Assembly (NCBI GenBank): GCA_964551735.1
Contig: CAZKEF010000016.1
Location: forward strand, 1-64,000
Reading direction: 5' to 3'
DNA: 64,000 nt
From: DAOUAT01 sp964551735
GTDB taxonomy: Bacteria; Chloroflexota; Anaerolineae; CG2-30-64-16
A program made the position numbers and the translations under genes. Numbering within the stretch: the first letter of the stretch is position 1; each line of letters starts with the position of its first letter. The notes beneath the pieces were generated by a model. That model ran no database searches and was not told where the DNA came from. It saw only the letters and a program-made list of their open reading frames with translations. Below, piece by piece: positions 49,276-58,241 of this stretch.

Positions 49276-50607
49276 ATGCTGAAGATCGGGGAGTTCTCGA
49301 AGCTGGCGCAGGTGTCGGTGAAGACGCTGCGCTACTACGACGAGTTGGGGCTGCTGCGGCCCGATTGGGTGGACCGCTACACGGGCTACCGCTACTACTC
49401 GCTGGGTCAACTGCCGCGGCTTAACCGCTTGCTGGCGCTGCGCGAGCTGGGCTTTCCGCTGGCGCAGATCGAGCGTCTGCTGCGGGAGGATCTGTCGGCG
49501 GGCGAGATCCAGCGGCTGCTGCAGTTGCGCCAGGCCGAGATCGAGCAGCAGGTGGCGGTCGAGCAGGCGCGCCTGGCCCGCGTGGCCGCCCGGTTGCGCC
49601 AGATCGAGCAGGAGGGGCGGCAGCCGCGTTACGAGGTGCTGGTGAAGCCGATCCAGCCGCGGCTGGTGGCGGGCATCCGTGACACCATCGCCGAGTACCG
49701 TGACATCGGCGGGCTGATCGGTGAGCTGCGGAGCTACCTGGCCGGTCGCGGGATCACGCCCGACCCACTGACGCCGTACCTGGCGATCTACCACGACGCC
49801 GAGTACCGCGACCGGGGCGCTGATGTTGAGGTGGCCGTGCCGTTGGCGGGTCGGCTGCGGGGGAACGCGCGGGTCGCGGTCCACGAACTGCCCGGCCATC
49901 CTGCGGCCGCCAGCGCGATCCACACCGGCAGCTACGACCGCATCGCGGCCGCGTATCGCGCGCTGGCTGCCTGGACGCAGGCTAACGGCTACCGGGCCGG
50001 CGGCCCTAACCGCGAGGTCTACCTGCAAGGGCTTGAATCGGCGCCCGATCCCAACAGCTTTGTCACCGAGCTTCAGCTCCCAGTGCAACCGCTGACAACT
50101 GCGATCACAGGACACAAGGAGGGAAAACCTATGGAACCGCGCATCGTCACCAAACCGGCGTTCACCGTCATCGGCCTGCCGTTCGCCGGCTTGATCACCG
50201 CCGCGCCCTACGAGGGCGGCATCGAAAACAACGAAATCGGTAAGGTATGGGATCAAGTCAACGCCCGCTTCGGCGAGATCAAGCACGTCTGCGGGCCTGC
50301 CTACGGGCTCTGCTTCGGCATGCCCAACGACAAAGAGCCGTGGTACATCGCCGGCTTCGAGGTGTCACAGGTCGAGGCCTTGCCCGCGGGCATGATACGC
50401 ATGACCGTGCCCGCGCAGAAGTACGCCGCGTTCCCGTGCACCTTGGGAACCATCGGCGCCACCTATCGCTACATTACCGAGGAGTGGCAGCCGCGAGCAG
50501 GCTATGAGCACGCCGACGCGCCCGACTTTGAGTTGTATGACGAGGAGCCGAACCCGAACGCACCGGCGCAAGAGATGAAGTTGTGGATCTATTGGCCGAT
50601 CAAGTAG
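49276..50607 (+). CDS. MerR-family regulator with two GyrI-like effector domains
   Basis: The 443-residue protein has a MerR HTH (MLKIGEFSKLAQVSVKTLRYYDELGLL, about 1-70), a coiled coil, and a GyrI-like ligand domain (about 135-275; HTGSYDRIAAAYRALAAW). Then, in frame, a second full GyrI-like domain (286-443; GFEVSQVEALPAG, WQPRAGYEHADAPDFELYD). AAGGAGGG at 50116-50123 lies 7 bp before the Met codon of residue 286 (50131), so the second domain can probably also be made alone. ATG 49276 is chosen after GGGGAG. BmrR-like regulators bind lipophilic drugs; no efflux gene is adjacent. Confidence 0.87.
   Translation: MLKIGEFSKLAQVSVKTLRYYDELGLLRPDWVDRYTGYRYYSLGQLPRLNRLLALRELGFPLAQIERLLREDLSAGEIQRLLQLRQAEIEQQVAVEQARLARVAARLRQIEQEGRQPRYEVLVKPIQPRLVAGIRDTIAEYRDIGGLIGELRSYLAGRGITPDPLTPYLAIYHDAEYRDRGADVEVAVPLAGRLRGNARVAVHELPGHPAAASAIHTGSYDRIAAAYRALAAWTQANGYRAGGPNREVYLQGLESAPDPNSFVTELQLPVQPLTTAITGHKEGKPMEPRIVTKPAFTVIGLPFAGLITAAPYEGGIENNEIGKVWDQVNARFGEIKHVCGPAYGLCFGMPNDKEPWYIAGFEVSQVEALPAGMIRMTVPAQKYAAFPCTLGTIGATYRYITEEWQPRAGYEHADAPDFELYDEEPNPNAPAQEMKLWIYWPIK
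50116..50133 (+). promoter_or_regulatory. Internal ribosome binding site in merR
   Basis: AAGGAGGG followed after 7 bases by ATG (50131) inside the coding frame, exactly at the border between the two GyrI-like domains. It is as good as any start site in the window. Confidence 0.6.
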
Positions 50608-50619
50608 GCTGCAACGCGC

Positions 50620-50661
50620 CAGGCGCTGCGCAAGCGCCCTCCTGGACGTGCGCAGCGCCTG
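50620..50661. repeat. Perfect 13-bp inverted repeat between merR and the hemerythrin gene
   Basis: CAGGCGCTGCGCA (50620-50632) and TGCGCAGCGCCTG (50649-50661) flank 16 bp. It sits between convergent genes and could act as a two-way transcription stop or be another palindromic repeat. Confidence 0.65.
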
Positions 50662-50694
50662 ATGACCGTTCGTGCCTCCTGTCCCTGCTTCGTT

Positions 50695-51249
50695 TTACGC
50701 CGCCGCCTCCCGCGCCAACGCCTCGGTCAACGCCAGGTATTTTTCGTGGACACCCTCGCCCGTCTCTTCGTGCTCGACGTGCTCGAAGGCCGCGACGAGC
50801 GCGGCGTGCTGACCGGCCGGGATCACCTGATCGGCCAGGGGGAAGAGGATGCCGTCCTCTTTCTGGATGTGCTGGCGCAGCAGCGCGGCGTAACCGCGGG
50901 CGTTGGCCACCACCGCTCCGGCAGCCGACGCGTCCCCACCGGCCAGGCGCTCGGCTGCGGCCCGCATACCACGAGTGAACGCCCGGCCCTGCTCGTGTTC
51001 AGCCAGCATCACCGCGATCGGCCCAGCCTGCAGCGGCAGCCCGGCGCCAACCATCGCCTCGAACAGCACCCCTTCCTCTTTGCGGTGGTGGCAGCCATCG
51101 GCAAAGCCTTTGATGAAGTCGGCCGCATCCAGGAAGAAGCCGGGGCGGACGGTCCGGCCGGCGGCCAGTTTTGCGGCCTGGGCTTCCAGGCTGGCGATGA
51201 CGCGTTCGATAACGCGGTGTTCGGAACTCAAGATATCAGTTGCTTCCAT
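50695..51249 (-). CDS. Hemerythrin-like protein
   Basis: The 184-residue four-helix hemerythrin (HHE) protein has His/Glu ligands for a di-iron centre in SSEHRVIERV, CHHRKEEGVLFEAM, LAEHEQGRAFTRGM and LLRQHIQKEDGILFPLAD. Such proteins handle O2, NO or Fe-S repair. It lies downstream of the cytochrome cd1 nitrite reductase on the same strand, which makes a role with NO plausible. Confidence 0.88.
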   Translation of the reverse strand: MEATDILSSEHRVIERVIASLEAQAAKLAAGRTVRPGFFLDAADFIKGFADGCHHRKEEGVLFEAMVGAGLPLQAGPIAVMLAEHEQGRAFTRGMRAAAERLAGGDASAAGAVVANARGYAALLRQHIQKEDGILFPLADQVIPAGQHAALVAAFEHVEHEETGEGVHEKYLALTEALAREAAA

Positions 51250-51267
51250 GGAACGAATCTCCTTTGC

Positions 51268-51304
51268 TCAAGCCTGTCAGGTTTCGGAAACCTGACAGGC
51301 TTGA
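51268..51304. repeat. Perfect 18-bp inverted repeat between nirS and hemerythrin genes
   Basis: TCAAGCCTGTCAGGTTTC and its exact reverse complement are separated by a single G. It lies between two same-strand genes, so it could fold in the mRNA. Confidence 0.85.
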
Positions 51305-51309
51305 ACCGT

Positions 51310-53418
51310 TTAGTATATGTCTTTCATCGTGTTGTACACGTTGAACTTCCCCGTCGGCGTCACCAGGTTCGGGATGCGAGCCACTTCGGCCAACGTCTTG
51401 TCGTCGTAGACCACGATCTCGCCGGTTTTCCCTGGCTGGTCTGCGCGGCCCCACACGCTGACCCACACCTGCGTGCCTTCCCGGTTGTACTCAAAGTGCA
51501 CGGCGCGGCCGTAATCGGCGATCTCCCAGCACTTCGCAGTCCTGGTCGGATCGGCCTTGGCGATCACGCAGACGGTGCGCTGGATCGCTTCATCCGAGTT
51601 CAACCCATGATCCACCCAGATCCACGGGCTGTTCGGATGGGTCTTGACGAAGAGGCTGCCACCCCCTGGCAGCGCGATGTTCCGCACCACCTTCCAGGCC
51701 TGTTCCGGGTGGCCTACGGGATCAGTGCCGATGGCGACCATGGACGCCTCACCCAGGTGAGCTGTGCTCCAGACGGGGCCGAATTGAGGATCAACCCAGT
51801 TCGCCCCGCGGCCGGGATGCGGGATCTTCGGAGTTTCCACCAGGGCAGCCAGCTTCCCTTCTTGCGCGTCGATCACCGCCACCTTGTTGGCCTGGTTGGC
51901 GGCCACCAGGAAGTAGCGTCCCGTGGCGTCCCAGCCGCCATCGTGTAGGAAGCGCTCCGCCTCCAACATCTTGATGCCGGGCGCGACGGGGTCGGTGTAG
52001 TTCACCAGCCACACTTGCCCCGTCTCCTTGACGTTAACAATCCATTCCGGCTTGAAGTGCGAGGCGACGATGGCGGCCACCCGCGGCTCCGGGTGGTACT
52101 CCTCGGTGTCGTAGGTGTAGCTACGCGTGCTGACGATCTTGAACGGCTCCAGGGTCAGGCCATCCAGGATCACGAAGTGCGGCGGCCAGTAGCAGCCGAC
52201 GATAGCGTACTTGTCGGAGAAATCGCCTTCCGGGCCATTGTACTTGCTGCCATCAATGGAACGGGCGTCGTAGCACAGCTTGGCTTCAGCGACGACGTCC
52301 GGGACCTTCATCCACAGATCAATGAGCGAGGCCTTGCCATCGCGACCGATGACGTACACATAGCGGCCAGTGGCCGACATGCGGGTGATGTGCACTGCAT
52401 AGCCGGTGTTCACCGTGTTGACCACTTCGAAGGTGTCACCGTCCACCACCGCCACCTGGCCGGCATCGCGCAGGATGACGGTGAAGAAGTCCTGCCAGTC
52501 GCGGTTGTGCTGCGGCGCAGCCGGCCGCTTGTCGGGCGGGATCAACACCTGCCAGGTTGCCATCATCTGCGCCAGCGACATCTCCGGCGGCGCGGGCGGC
52601 TCCTGCTGCAGGAACTTCGCCATCGTCTCGGCCTCGGCCTGGGTCAACACGCCCTGCTTGCCCCAGTCGGGCATGCCGCGCGGGGTGCCGTTGAAGATGA
52701 TGGCAGCCAGCGCGGCCGTGCCCTTGGGCTGCGTCTTGTCGGGGGTCAGGGCGGGGCCGGTGGCGCCCTTGCGCAGCGTGCCGTGACACCCCGCGCAGCG
52801 GTCGAAGAAGACTTGCCCGATGCTGGCGAACTCATCCTCGGCCAGCACAGGTGCGGCGACCGGCAGCGCGGGCGCAGTCTCGACCGGTGCAGACTGTGCT
52901 TTGCTCGGCAGCCCGGCCAGGTACTCTATCACCGCGGCCAGCTCCGCATCGCTCAACGCCTGGACCAACGAAGCCTGCATCAGACCCTTCTGACAGACGC
53001 CGCCGGGGCAGCCAGCAGAAATGAACGCGTCCGGCTCGACGAGCGCCTCGCGGATGTAGCCGGGGACATCCTGCGCGTTGCCGGTGTAGGCTTTATCGTT
53101 CAGGGTGGCCTGGGCGACTTCGCCCATCCTGGACAAGTCGGGGCCAATGGCGCCGACAGCGCCGGCGATGCCGGGGATGACGTGGCATGCGCCGCAACTG
53201 CCCTTTTGGAACGCGGCGGCAACGTTCGACTCACTCACTGGGGCCGCGGAGGATTGAGACGGCGCGGCGGCAGACTCAGGCACGCGTGGGGTGGCCGTCG
53301 TCACCGGGACCAGCGTAGGAATGGGCGTGACAACCAGCACCCGCGGAGGCTGGTTGCAGCCGGCAAGCACGGCAGCGACCCCAAGCGCCAACACACAGAG
53401 CAACAAGCGCTTCTTCAT
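51310..53418 (-). CDS. nirS: Cytochrome cd1-type nitrite reductase with two c-heme domains
   Basis: The 702-residue lipoprotein (signal ending VLAGC) has two cytochrome c motifs, CGACH (about 74) and CAGCH (about 206), and a C-terminal eight-bladed d1-heme domain. The d1 ligands of NirS are all identifiable: YAVHITRMS (proximal His), IVASHFKPEWIVNVKETG and FLHDGGWDATGRYF (distal His pair). NirS reduces nitrite to nitric oxide outside the membrane. Classical enzymes have one c domain, so the first is extra. A GAGAGGAG precedes ATG 53418. No heme d1 biosynthesis genes lie in the window. Confidence 0.9.
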   Translation of the reverse strand: MKKRLLLCVLALGVAAVLAGCNQPPRVLVVTPIPTLVPVTTATPRVPESAAAPSQSSAAPVSESNVAAAFQKGSCGACHVIPGIAGAVGAIGPDLSRMGEVAQATLNDKAYTGNAQDVPGYIREALVEPDAFISAGCPGGVCQKGLMQASLVQALSDAELAAVIEYLAGLPSKAQSAPVETAPALPVAAPVLAEDEFASIGQVFFDRCAGCHGTLRKGATGPALTPDKTQPKGTAALAAIIFNGTPRGMPDWGKQGVLTQAEAETMAKFLQQEPPAPPEMSLAQMMATWQVLIPPDKRPAAPQHNRDWQDFFTVILRDAGQVAVVDGDTFEVVNTVNTGYAVHITRMSATGRYVYVIGRDGKASLIDLWMKVPDVVAEAKLCYDARSIDGSKYNGPEGDFSDKYAIVGCYWPPHFVILDGLTLEPFKIVSTRSYTYDTEEYHPEPRVAAIVASHFKPEWIVNVKETGQVWLVNYTDPVAPGIKMLEAERFLHDGGWDATGRYFLVAANQANKVAVIDAQEGKLAALVETPKIPHPGRGANWVDPQFGPVWSTAHLGEASMVAIGTDPVGHPEQAWKVVRNIALPGGGSLFVKTHPNSPWIWVDHGLNSDEAIQRTVCVIAKADPTRTAKCWEIADYGRAVHFEYNREGTQVWVSVWGRADQPGKTGEIVVYDDKTLAEVARIPNLVTPTGKFNVYNTMKDIY

Positions 53419-53601
53419 CAGGCGGTTCTCCTCTCTGAATGCCTGCATTTGGACGAAAAACGGAATGCGCTACCCCATCATCATGAGGACGTCGACTATG
53501 CAAGTATTGTACAGGTTGGAAACGATAGCCGCAGCGACAAAGGTCTCACGGAAGTGCTCCCCTTGCAGGTGGATCTCTGCGGTGAGTCTTGCGCGTCCGG
53601 T

Positions 53602-53630
53602 TTGTGACGCTGCCGTTGATGTGCTAGACT
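53602..53630 (+). promoter_or_regulatory. Promoter of the EEP hydrolase gene
   Basis: TTGTGA (53602-53607) and TAGACT (53625-53630) are spaced by 17 bp. The rest of 53419-53674 shows no supported gene. Confidence 0.5.
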
Positions 53631-53674
53631 CGCAATTGCGGCTGACTGTCTGACCCCGGAAGGCTGGTTTCACC

Positions 53675-54418
53675 TTGCGTATCGTGACCTGGAACTGCAA
53701 CATGGCGTTGCGCCTGAAGTTCGACCGGCTCCTATCGCTCGGGCCCGATGTAGCGGTCATCCAGGAGTGCGCTGACCCTGATGGCGCCAACCCCTGGCGG
53801 CCTGACTGCGCGGCCTACGACTGGATCGGCTTCAACCCGGACAAAGGGCTCGGCATCTTCACCTTCGGCGACCTGGCGCTGGCGCGGCATCCCAACTATT
53901 CGGAGGGACACGCCCTCTACCTGCCGGTGACTATTTCGGGCTGGTGCCACTTCAACCTCTTGGGTGTGTGGTCGGCCGACCCGCGCGCCATCCCCGCGGG
54001 CACGACCAACGATCCGCTGGCCGCGCTGCGGCGCTACCGGCCTGTCCTAGCTGCAGGGCCGTCGGTGGTGGCCGGTGACTTCAACCGGCTGCCGCAACAG
54101 ATGTCGGCGCGGCGCAGTGGGCAGGGGAGTGCAGTGCTGGACCTCCTGGCGGAAGCCGGCCTCATGAACGCAGAACATGTGATGAGCGATGCGACGGGCC
54201 AGGCTGTGCTGCGGCGAACGCACTTCCACCAGCGCAAGTTCTCCCGCGGTTTTGTGGTAGATTATGTCTTCATCCCGGCCAGTTGGGCCGCGCGCCTCGC
54301 CCGCTTCGAAGTCGGCGATCCCCGCGACTGGATCCCCTGGAGCGACCATGTGCCGTTAGTGGTGGAGTTTGACCTGGACGACGGCGACGCCGCGCAGCCC
54401 GCCCTGCCAGCGTGTTGA
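53675..54418 (+). CDS. Endonuclease/exonuclease/phosphatase family protein
   Basis: The 247-residue EEP-fold hydrolase shows MRIVTWNCNMA (metal Asn), VIQECADPD (Glu), VVAGDFNRLP (Asp-Asn) and WSDHVPLVVEF (Asp-His). The fold includes AP endonucleases, DNases and phospholipases; the substrate is not evident. The start is TTG at 53675 preceded by GGAAGG. Confidence 0.85.
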   Translation: MRIVTWNCNMALRLKFDRLLSLGPDVAVIQECADPDGANPWRPDCAAYDWIGFNPDKGLGIFTFGDLALARHPNYSEGHALYLPVTISGWCHFNLLGVWSADPRAIPAGTTNDPLAALRRYRPVLAAGPSVVAGDFNRLPQQMSARRSGQGSAVLDLLAEAGLMNAEHVMSDATGQAVLRRTHFHQRKFSRGFVVDYVFIPASWAARLARFEVGDPRDWIPWSDHVPLVVEFDLDDGDAAQPALPAC

Positions 54419-54505
54419 TATCCAGCGCCCCGGTTTCGAGAGCGCTTCATGCTGTGTTATGATGTGTGCCGTATTTTTACCACCAGGACACGGGGGTCAT
54501 TCGAC

Positions 54506-55708
54506 GTGAATACTCAGGACTATATCGAACTCGAAAAGCGCTACGGCGCGACCAATTACAAGCCGCTGGACGTGGTGCTGGCCTGCGGCAAGGGCGTCTG
54601 GGTCTGGGATGTCGAGGGCAAGCGCTACCTGGATTGCCTCTCGGCCTACTCCGCCGTGAACCAGGGGCATTGCCACCCGCGCATCGCCGCGGTCATGAAG
54701 GAGCAAGCCGAAAAGCTCACGCTGACCTCGCGCGCGTTTCGCAACGACCAGCTCGGGCTGTTTTACAAAGAGCTGTGCGATCTCACCCGATCACAGATTG
54801 CCCTGCCGATGAACAGCGGCGCCGAAGCCGTGGAATCGTGCATCAAGGCCGCCCGCAAATGGGGTTACAAAGCCAAGGGGATACCGGAGGGCCAGGCCGA
54901 GATTATCGTCTGCGCAAACAACTTCCACGGACGGACCGTCACCATCGTCAGCTTCAGCACCGAGGCGCAGTACCGTGATGGCTATGCACCGCTGACGCCG
55001 GGGTTCAAGATCATCCCATTCGGCGATGCGCAGGCGTTGGAAGACGCGATCACGCCGAACACGGTCGGTTTCCTGGTGGAGCCGATCCAGGGCGAGGCGG
55101 GCATCATCGTGCCGCCTGAGGGCTACCTGCGCGATGTCCGGCGCATCTGCACCGAGCGCGATATCGCACTGATGACCGACGAGATCCAGACCGGCCTGGG
55201 GCGGACGGGTAAGCTACTGGCCGAGGAGCATGAGGGGATTGAGGCCGACCTGACCATGATCGGCAAGGCGCTGTCGGGTGGGTTCTACCCGGTATCTGCC
55301 GTGCTATCCAACAAGGAAGTCCTGGGCATCTTCCAGCCGGGCGACCACGGCAGCACTTTCGGCGGCAATCCGCTGGGCTGCGCGGTGGCGCGCATGGCGC
55401 TTAAGGTGTTGGTGGAAGAAGGCATGATCGAGAATGCGGCTGCCATGGGCGAGTATCTGATGGCACAGTTGCGCCGCATCCGCAGCCCCTATGTCAAAGA
55501 GGTGCGCGGCAAGGGGTTGCTCATCGGCGTAGAGCTGCATCCCGAGGCCGGCGGCGCGCGGCGCTTCTGCGAGGCGTTGATGGTCCGCGGCCTGCTGTGC
55601 AAGGAAACGCATGACCATGTCATCCGCCTGGCCCCGCCACTGGTGATCTCCAAAGACGAGGTTGACTGGGCCCTGGAGCACATCGAGGCCGTGCTGGTGA
55701 CCTTGTAA
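54506..55708 (+). CDS. rocD: Ornithine aminotransferase
   Basis: The 400-residue class III PLP aminotransferase aligns with ornithine-oxo-acid transaminases: NTQDYIELEKRYGATNYKPLDVVL at the N-terminus, FHGRTVTIVSFSTE, VEPIQGEAGIIVPP, MTDEIQTGLGRTGK and the PLP lysine in MIGKALSGGFYPVSA. It converts ornithine to glutamate semialdehyde. GTG 54506 after GGGGG is preferred over the longer frame. The dehydrogenase genes downstream fit a proline/ornithine degradation set. Confidence 0.9.
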   Translation: MNTQDYIELEKRYGATNYKPLDVVLACGKGVWVWDVEGKRYLDCLSAYSAVNQGHCHPRIAAVMKEQAEKLTLTSRAFRNDQLGLFYKELCDLTRSQIALPMNSGAEAVESCIKAARKWGYKAKGIPEGQAEIIVCANNFHGRTVTIVSFSTEAQYRDGYAPLTPGFKIIPFGDAQALEDAITPNTVGFLVEPIQGEAGIIVPPEGYLRDVRRICTERDIALMTDEIQTGLGRTGKLLAEEHEGIEADLTMIGKALSGGFYPVSAVLSNKEVLGIFQPGDHGSTFGGNPLGCAVARMALKVLVEEGMIENAAAMGEYLMAQLRRIRSPYVKEVRGKGLLIGVELHPEAGGARRFCEALMVRGLLCKETHDHVIRLAPPLVISKDEVDWALEHIEAVLVTL

Positions 55709-55790
55709 CGCAGTCAGTGGCTGTTCGCTAGACCGCTGCATTGACGTGCCGTATCGCTTGCGAAGCTGACAGAGACCCTGACCCATCTCA

Positions 55791-55819
55791 TAGACAGCGC
55801 GCCAGGCCAGTGCTACACT
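55791..55819 (+). promoter_or_regulatory. Promoter of the FAD/Fe-S oxidoreductase gene
   Basis: TAGACA (55791-55796) and TACACT (55814-55819) are spaced by 17 bp, 47 bp before the start. Confidence 0.5.
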
Positions 55820-55865
55820 CAGGGCGATCGTTCCAGACAACGCAGTCAGCGATCAAGGAGCACAC

Positions 55866-58241
55866 ATGGCGCAATATCGCATCACAGCGCATCCAATTCT
55901 CACTGCAGAACCGCGCGCGGGCGTGGCGTTCTATTGGCAGGGGCGGGAGCTGATGGCTCAGGAAGGGGAGACTATCGCTTCCGCCCTTTTCGCGGCCGGC
56001 ATCCGGGTCTTCGGGCATCATCCCAAAGACGGCTCGCCCCAGGGCATCTTCTGCGCCAACGGCCAGTGCGCGCAATGCCTGGTGCTGGCCGACGGCATGC
56101 CGGTCAAATCGTGCATGACGCCGGTGCGGCCCGGCATGCGGGTCGAGCCGGCGGAAGGGCTGCCAGAGCTGCCGCAGATACCTGAAAGCCAGGTCTCTGC
56201 GAAGAAACCTAGTTTCTCTCCCATCGAAGAGATCGCCGTCCCCGTCCTGATCATCGGCGGCGGCCCGGCGGGCATGTCCGCGGCGATCCAGCTCGGCCAG
56301 CGCGGCATCAAGACGCTGCTGGTGGACGACAAGGATCGCCTGGGCGGCAAGCTGGTGCTGCAAACCCACCGCTTTTTCGGCTCCATCAACGCGGTCTACG
56401 CGGGCACGCGCGGGATTGACATCGCGACGAAGCTGGAAGGCCAGGTGCGGGAGCACCAGTGCGTGGAGGTCTGGCTCAACAGCACTGCGCTGGCGGTGTT
56501 CAGCGATGGGGTGGTGGGGGTGCTGCGGGGCGCCCAGCCACGTTTCATGCTGAGCGGGTTGACAACTGAAGATGCGATGCAGCGAGAAGCCAACGAAGCA
56601 TCTCCTTCAGTCAGCATCGAGACCCTTCGCTCCGTGACCTCCGCTCAGGGTGACAGAGAAGTCAGCACTGTCGGAATTGAGACCCCTCGCTCCGTGACCT
56701 CCGCTCAGGGTGACAGAGAGGAGCGCTACATCCTCATCCGCCCCCAAATCCTGCTGGTTGCCGCGGGCGCGCGGGAGAAGTCGCTGGCGTTCCGGGGCAA
56801 CACCCTGCCCGGCGTCTACGGCGCGGGCGCGTTCCAGACGCTGGTCAACCGCGACCTGGTGCGCGCGGCCGAGCGGCTCTTCATCGTCGGCGGCGGCAAC
56901 GTGGGGCTGATCGCGGGCTACCACGCGCTGCAGGCCGGCATCCAGGTGGTGGGCCTGGTGGAGGCGCTCCCCGAGTGCGGCGGCTACAAGGTGCACAAGG
57001 ACAAGCTGCACCGCATGGGCGTGCCCATCTACACCTCGCACACCATCCTCAGCGCCAACGGCACGGACCAGATCGAGTCGGTCACCATCGCGCAGGTGGA
57101 CAGCAGGTTCAAGCCGATCCCCGGCACCGAGCGGTCGTTCGCGTGCGACACCGTGCTCATCGCGGTGGGCCTGGATCCCGTGAACGAGTTCTACGCCAAG
57201 GCCCAGCAGTTCGGCATGACCGCGTTTGCGGCCGGCGACGCGGAGGAGATCGCGGAGGCGTCGGCAGCGATGTTCTCCGGCAAGATCAAGGGGCTAGAGA
57301 TCGCGCGGGCGCTGGGGCACGAGGTGGGCGAGATCCCGCCCGACTGGTATCGCACGGCCGAGCTGCTGCGCTCCAAGCCGGGCAAGACCACGACGGAAGA
57401 GATCCCGGCCGAGGAAAACGACGTCTTCCCGGTGTTCCACTGCACGCAAGAGATCCCCTGCAACCCCTGCACGTCGGTCTGCGCGCAGGGCGCCATCTAC
57501 ATTGACCCCAACGACATCCGCGCTGTGCCGCAGTTCATCGCCGAGCAGCTCGGCAAGCGCTGCATCGGCTGCGAGAAGTGCGTCACCGTCTGCCCCGGCC
57601 TGGCGATCACGCTGGTTGACTATCGCAAAGACCGTGAACACCCCACCGTCACCATCCCCTACGAGTTCCTGCGGGAGAGCATCGCAGCCGGCGACACCGT
57701 CACGGTGCTGGACACCGCGGGCGAGGCGCTGGGGAACGTGGCGGTGACCCGGGTGCGCGCGGCCAAGGCCAACGACCGCACGCTCCTCGTCCAGGTGAAG
57801 GCCCCGCGGGAGTACGCCAAACGCATCGCCGGCATCCAGGTGCAGGAGCATTGGGTCAGCAAGCCGATGGATCACTACGTCGAGCGCATCACCGACGACA
57901 CAGTGGTCTGCCGGTGCGAGCGGGTGACGGCCGGCGAGATCCGCAACCTGATCCGCCGCGGCTACCGCGATATCAACGAGCTCAAGGCGGTGACGCGCGC
58001 CGGCATGGGCTCGTGCGGTGCGAAGACCTGCAATGCGCTGATCCATCGGCTGTTCCGCGACGAAGGCATCCCGGCCGGCGAGGTGACCGACGCCACTCGG
58101 CGGCCGCTGTTTATGGAAGTTCCGCTGGGGGTGTTTGCGGGGATGACGATGTACGATGTACGATCTACGATGGACGATGTGCCCATCCATCGAACATCGT
58201 CCATCGAACATCGTACATCCCTGGAGGTTTCCCATGCCTGA
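55866..58241 (+). CDS. Multi-centre FAD/Fe-S oxidoreductase (proline dehydrogenase/HcnB-like)
   Basis: The 791-residue protein joins four modules: an N-terminal [2Fe-2S] domain (IFCANGQCAQCLV...SCMTPV, about 55-90), a FAD/NAD-binding core (IIGGGPAGMSAAIQL near 128), an 8Fe-type ferredoxin segment (IPCNPCTSVCAQGAI and CIGCEKCVTVCPG, about 520-580) and a BFD-like [2Fe-2S] end (VCRCERVTAGEI...GSCGAKTC, about 680-725). In Thermococcales and other organisms separate subunits (PdhA, PdhF, PdhX) make up a dye-linked L-proline dehydrogenase; here they are one chain. A twofold 60-bp repeat is inserted in frame at 238-286, and the last 28 residues come from a word palindrome. Confidence 0.85.
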   Translation: MAQYRITAHPILTAEPRAGVAFYWQGRELMAQEGETIASALFAAGIRVFGHHPKDGSPQGIFCANGQCAQCLVLADGMPVKSCMTPVRPGMRVEPAEGLPELPQIPESQVSAKKPSFSPIEEIAVPVLIIGGGPAGMSAAIQLGQRGIKTLLVDDKDRLGGKLVLQTHRFFGSINAVYAGTRGIDIATKLEGQVREHQCVEVWLNSTALAVFSDGVVGVLRGAQPRFMLSGLTTEDAMQREANEASPSVSIETLRSVTSAQGDREVSTVGIETPRSVTSAQGDREERYILIRPQILLVAAGAREKSLAFRGNTLPGVYGAGAFQTLVNRDLVRAAERLFIVGGGNVGLIAGYHALQAGIQVVGLVEALPECGGYKVHKDKLHRMGVPIYTSHTILSANGTDQIESVTIAQVDSRFKPIPGTERSFACDTVLIAVGLDPVNEFYAKAQQFGMTAFAAGDAEEIAEASAAMFSGKIKGLEIARALGHEVGEIPPDWYRTAELLRSKPGKTTTEEIPAEENDVFPVFHCTQEIPCNPCTSVCAQGAIYIDPNDIRAVPQFIAEQLGKRCIGCEKCVTVCPGLAITLVDYRKDREHPTVTIPYEFLRESIAAGDTVTVLDTAGEALGNVAVTRVRAAKANDRTLLVQVKAPREYAKRIAGIQVQEHWVSKPMDHYVERITDDTVVCRCERVTAGEIRNLIRRGYRDINELKAVTRAGMGSCGAKTCNALIHRLFRDEGIPAGEVTDATRRPLFMEVPLGVFAGMTMYDVRSTMDDVPIHRTSSIEHRTSLEVSHA
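56619..56719. repeat. Two copies of a 41-bp direct repeat, 60-bp period, in the FAD oxidoreductase gene
   Basis: GAGACCC-T/C-TCGCTCCGTGACC... runs from 56619 to 56659 and again from 56679 to 56719 with one difference near the start. It is translated as SVTSAQGDRE twice and separates the FAD domain strands. Confidence 0.85.
58144..58220. repeat. Word palindrome at the end of the FAD oxidoreductase gene
   Basis: Variants of GATGTACGATG and CTACGATGG (left) face CCATCGAACATCGTCCATCG and ATCGTACATCC (right). It encodes the C-terminal tail of the upstream protein and lies directly before the ribosome site of the next gene. Confidence 0.82.
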
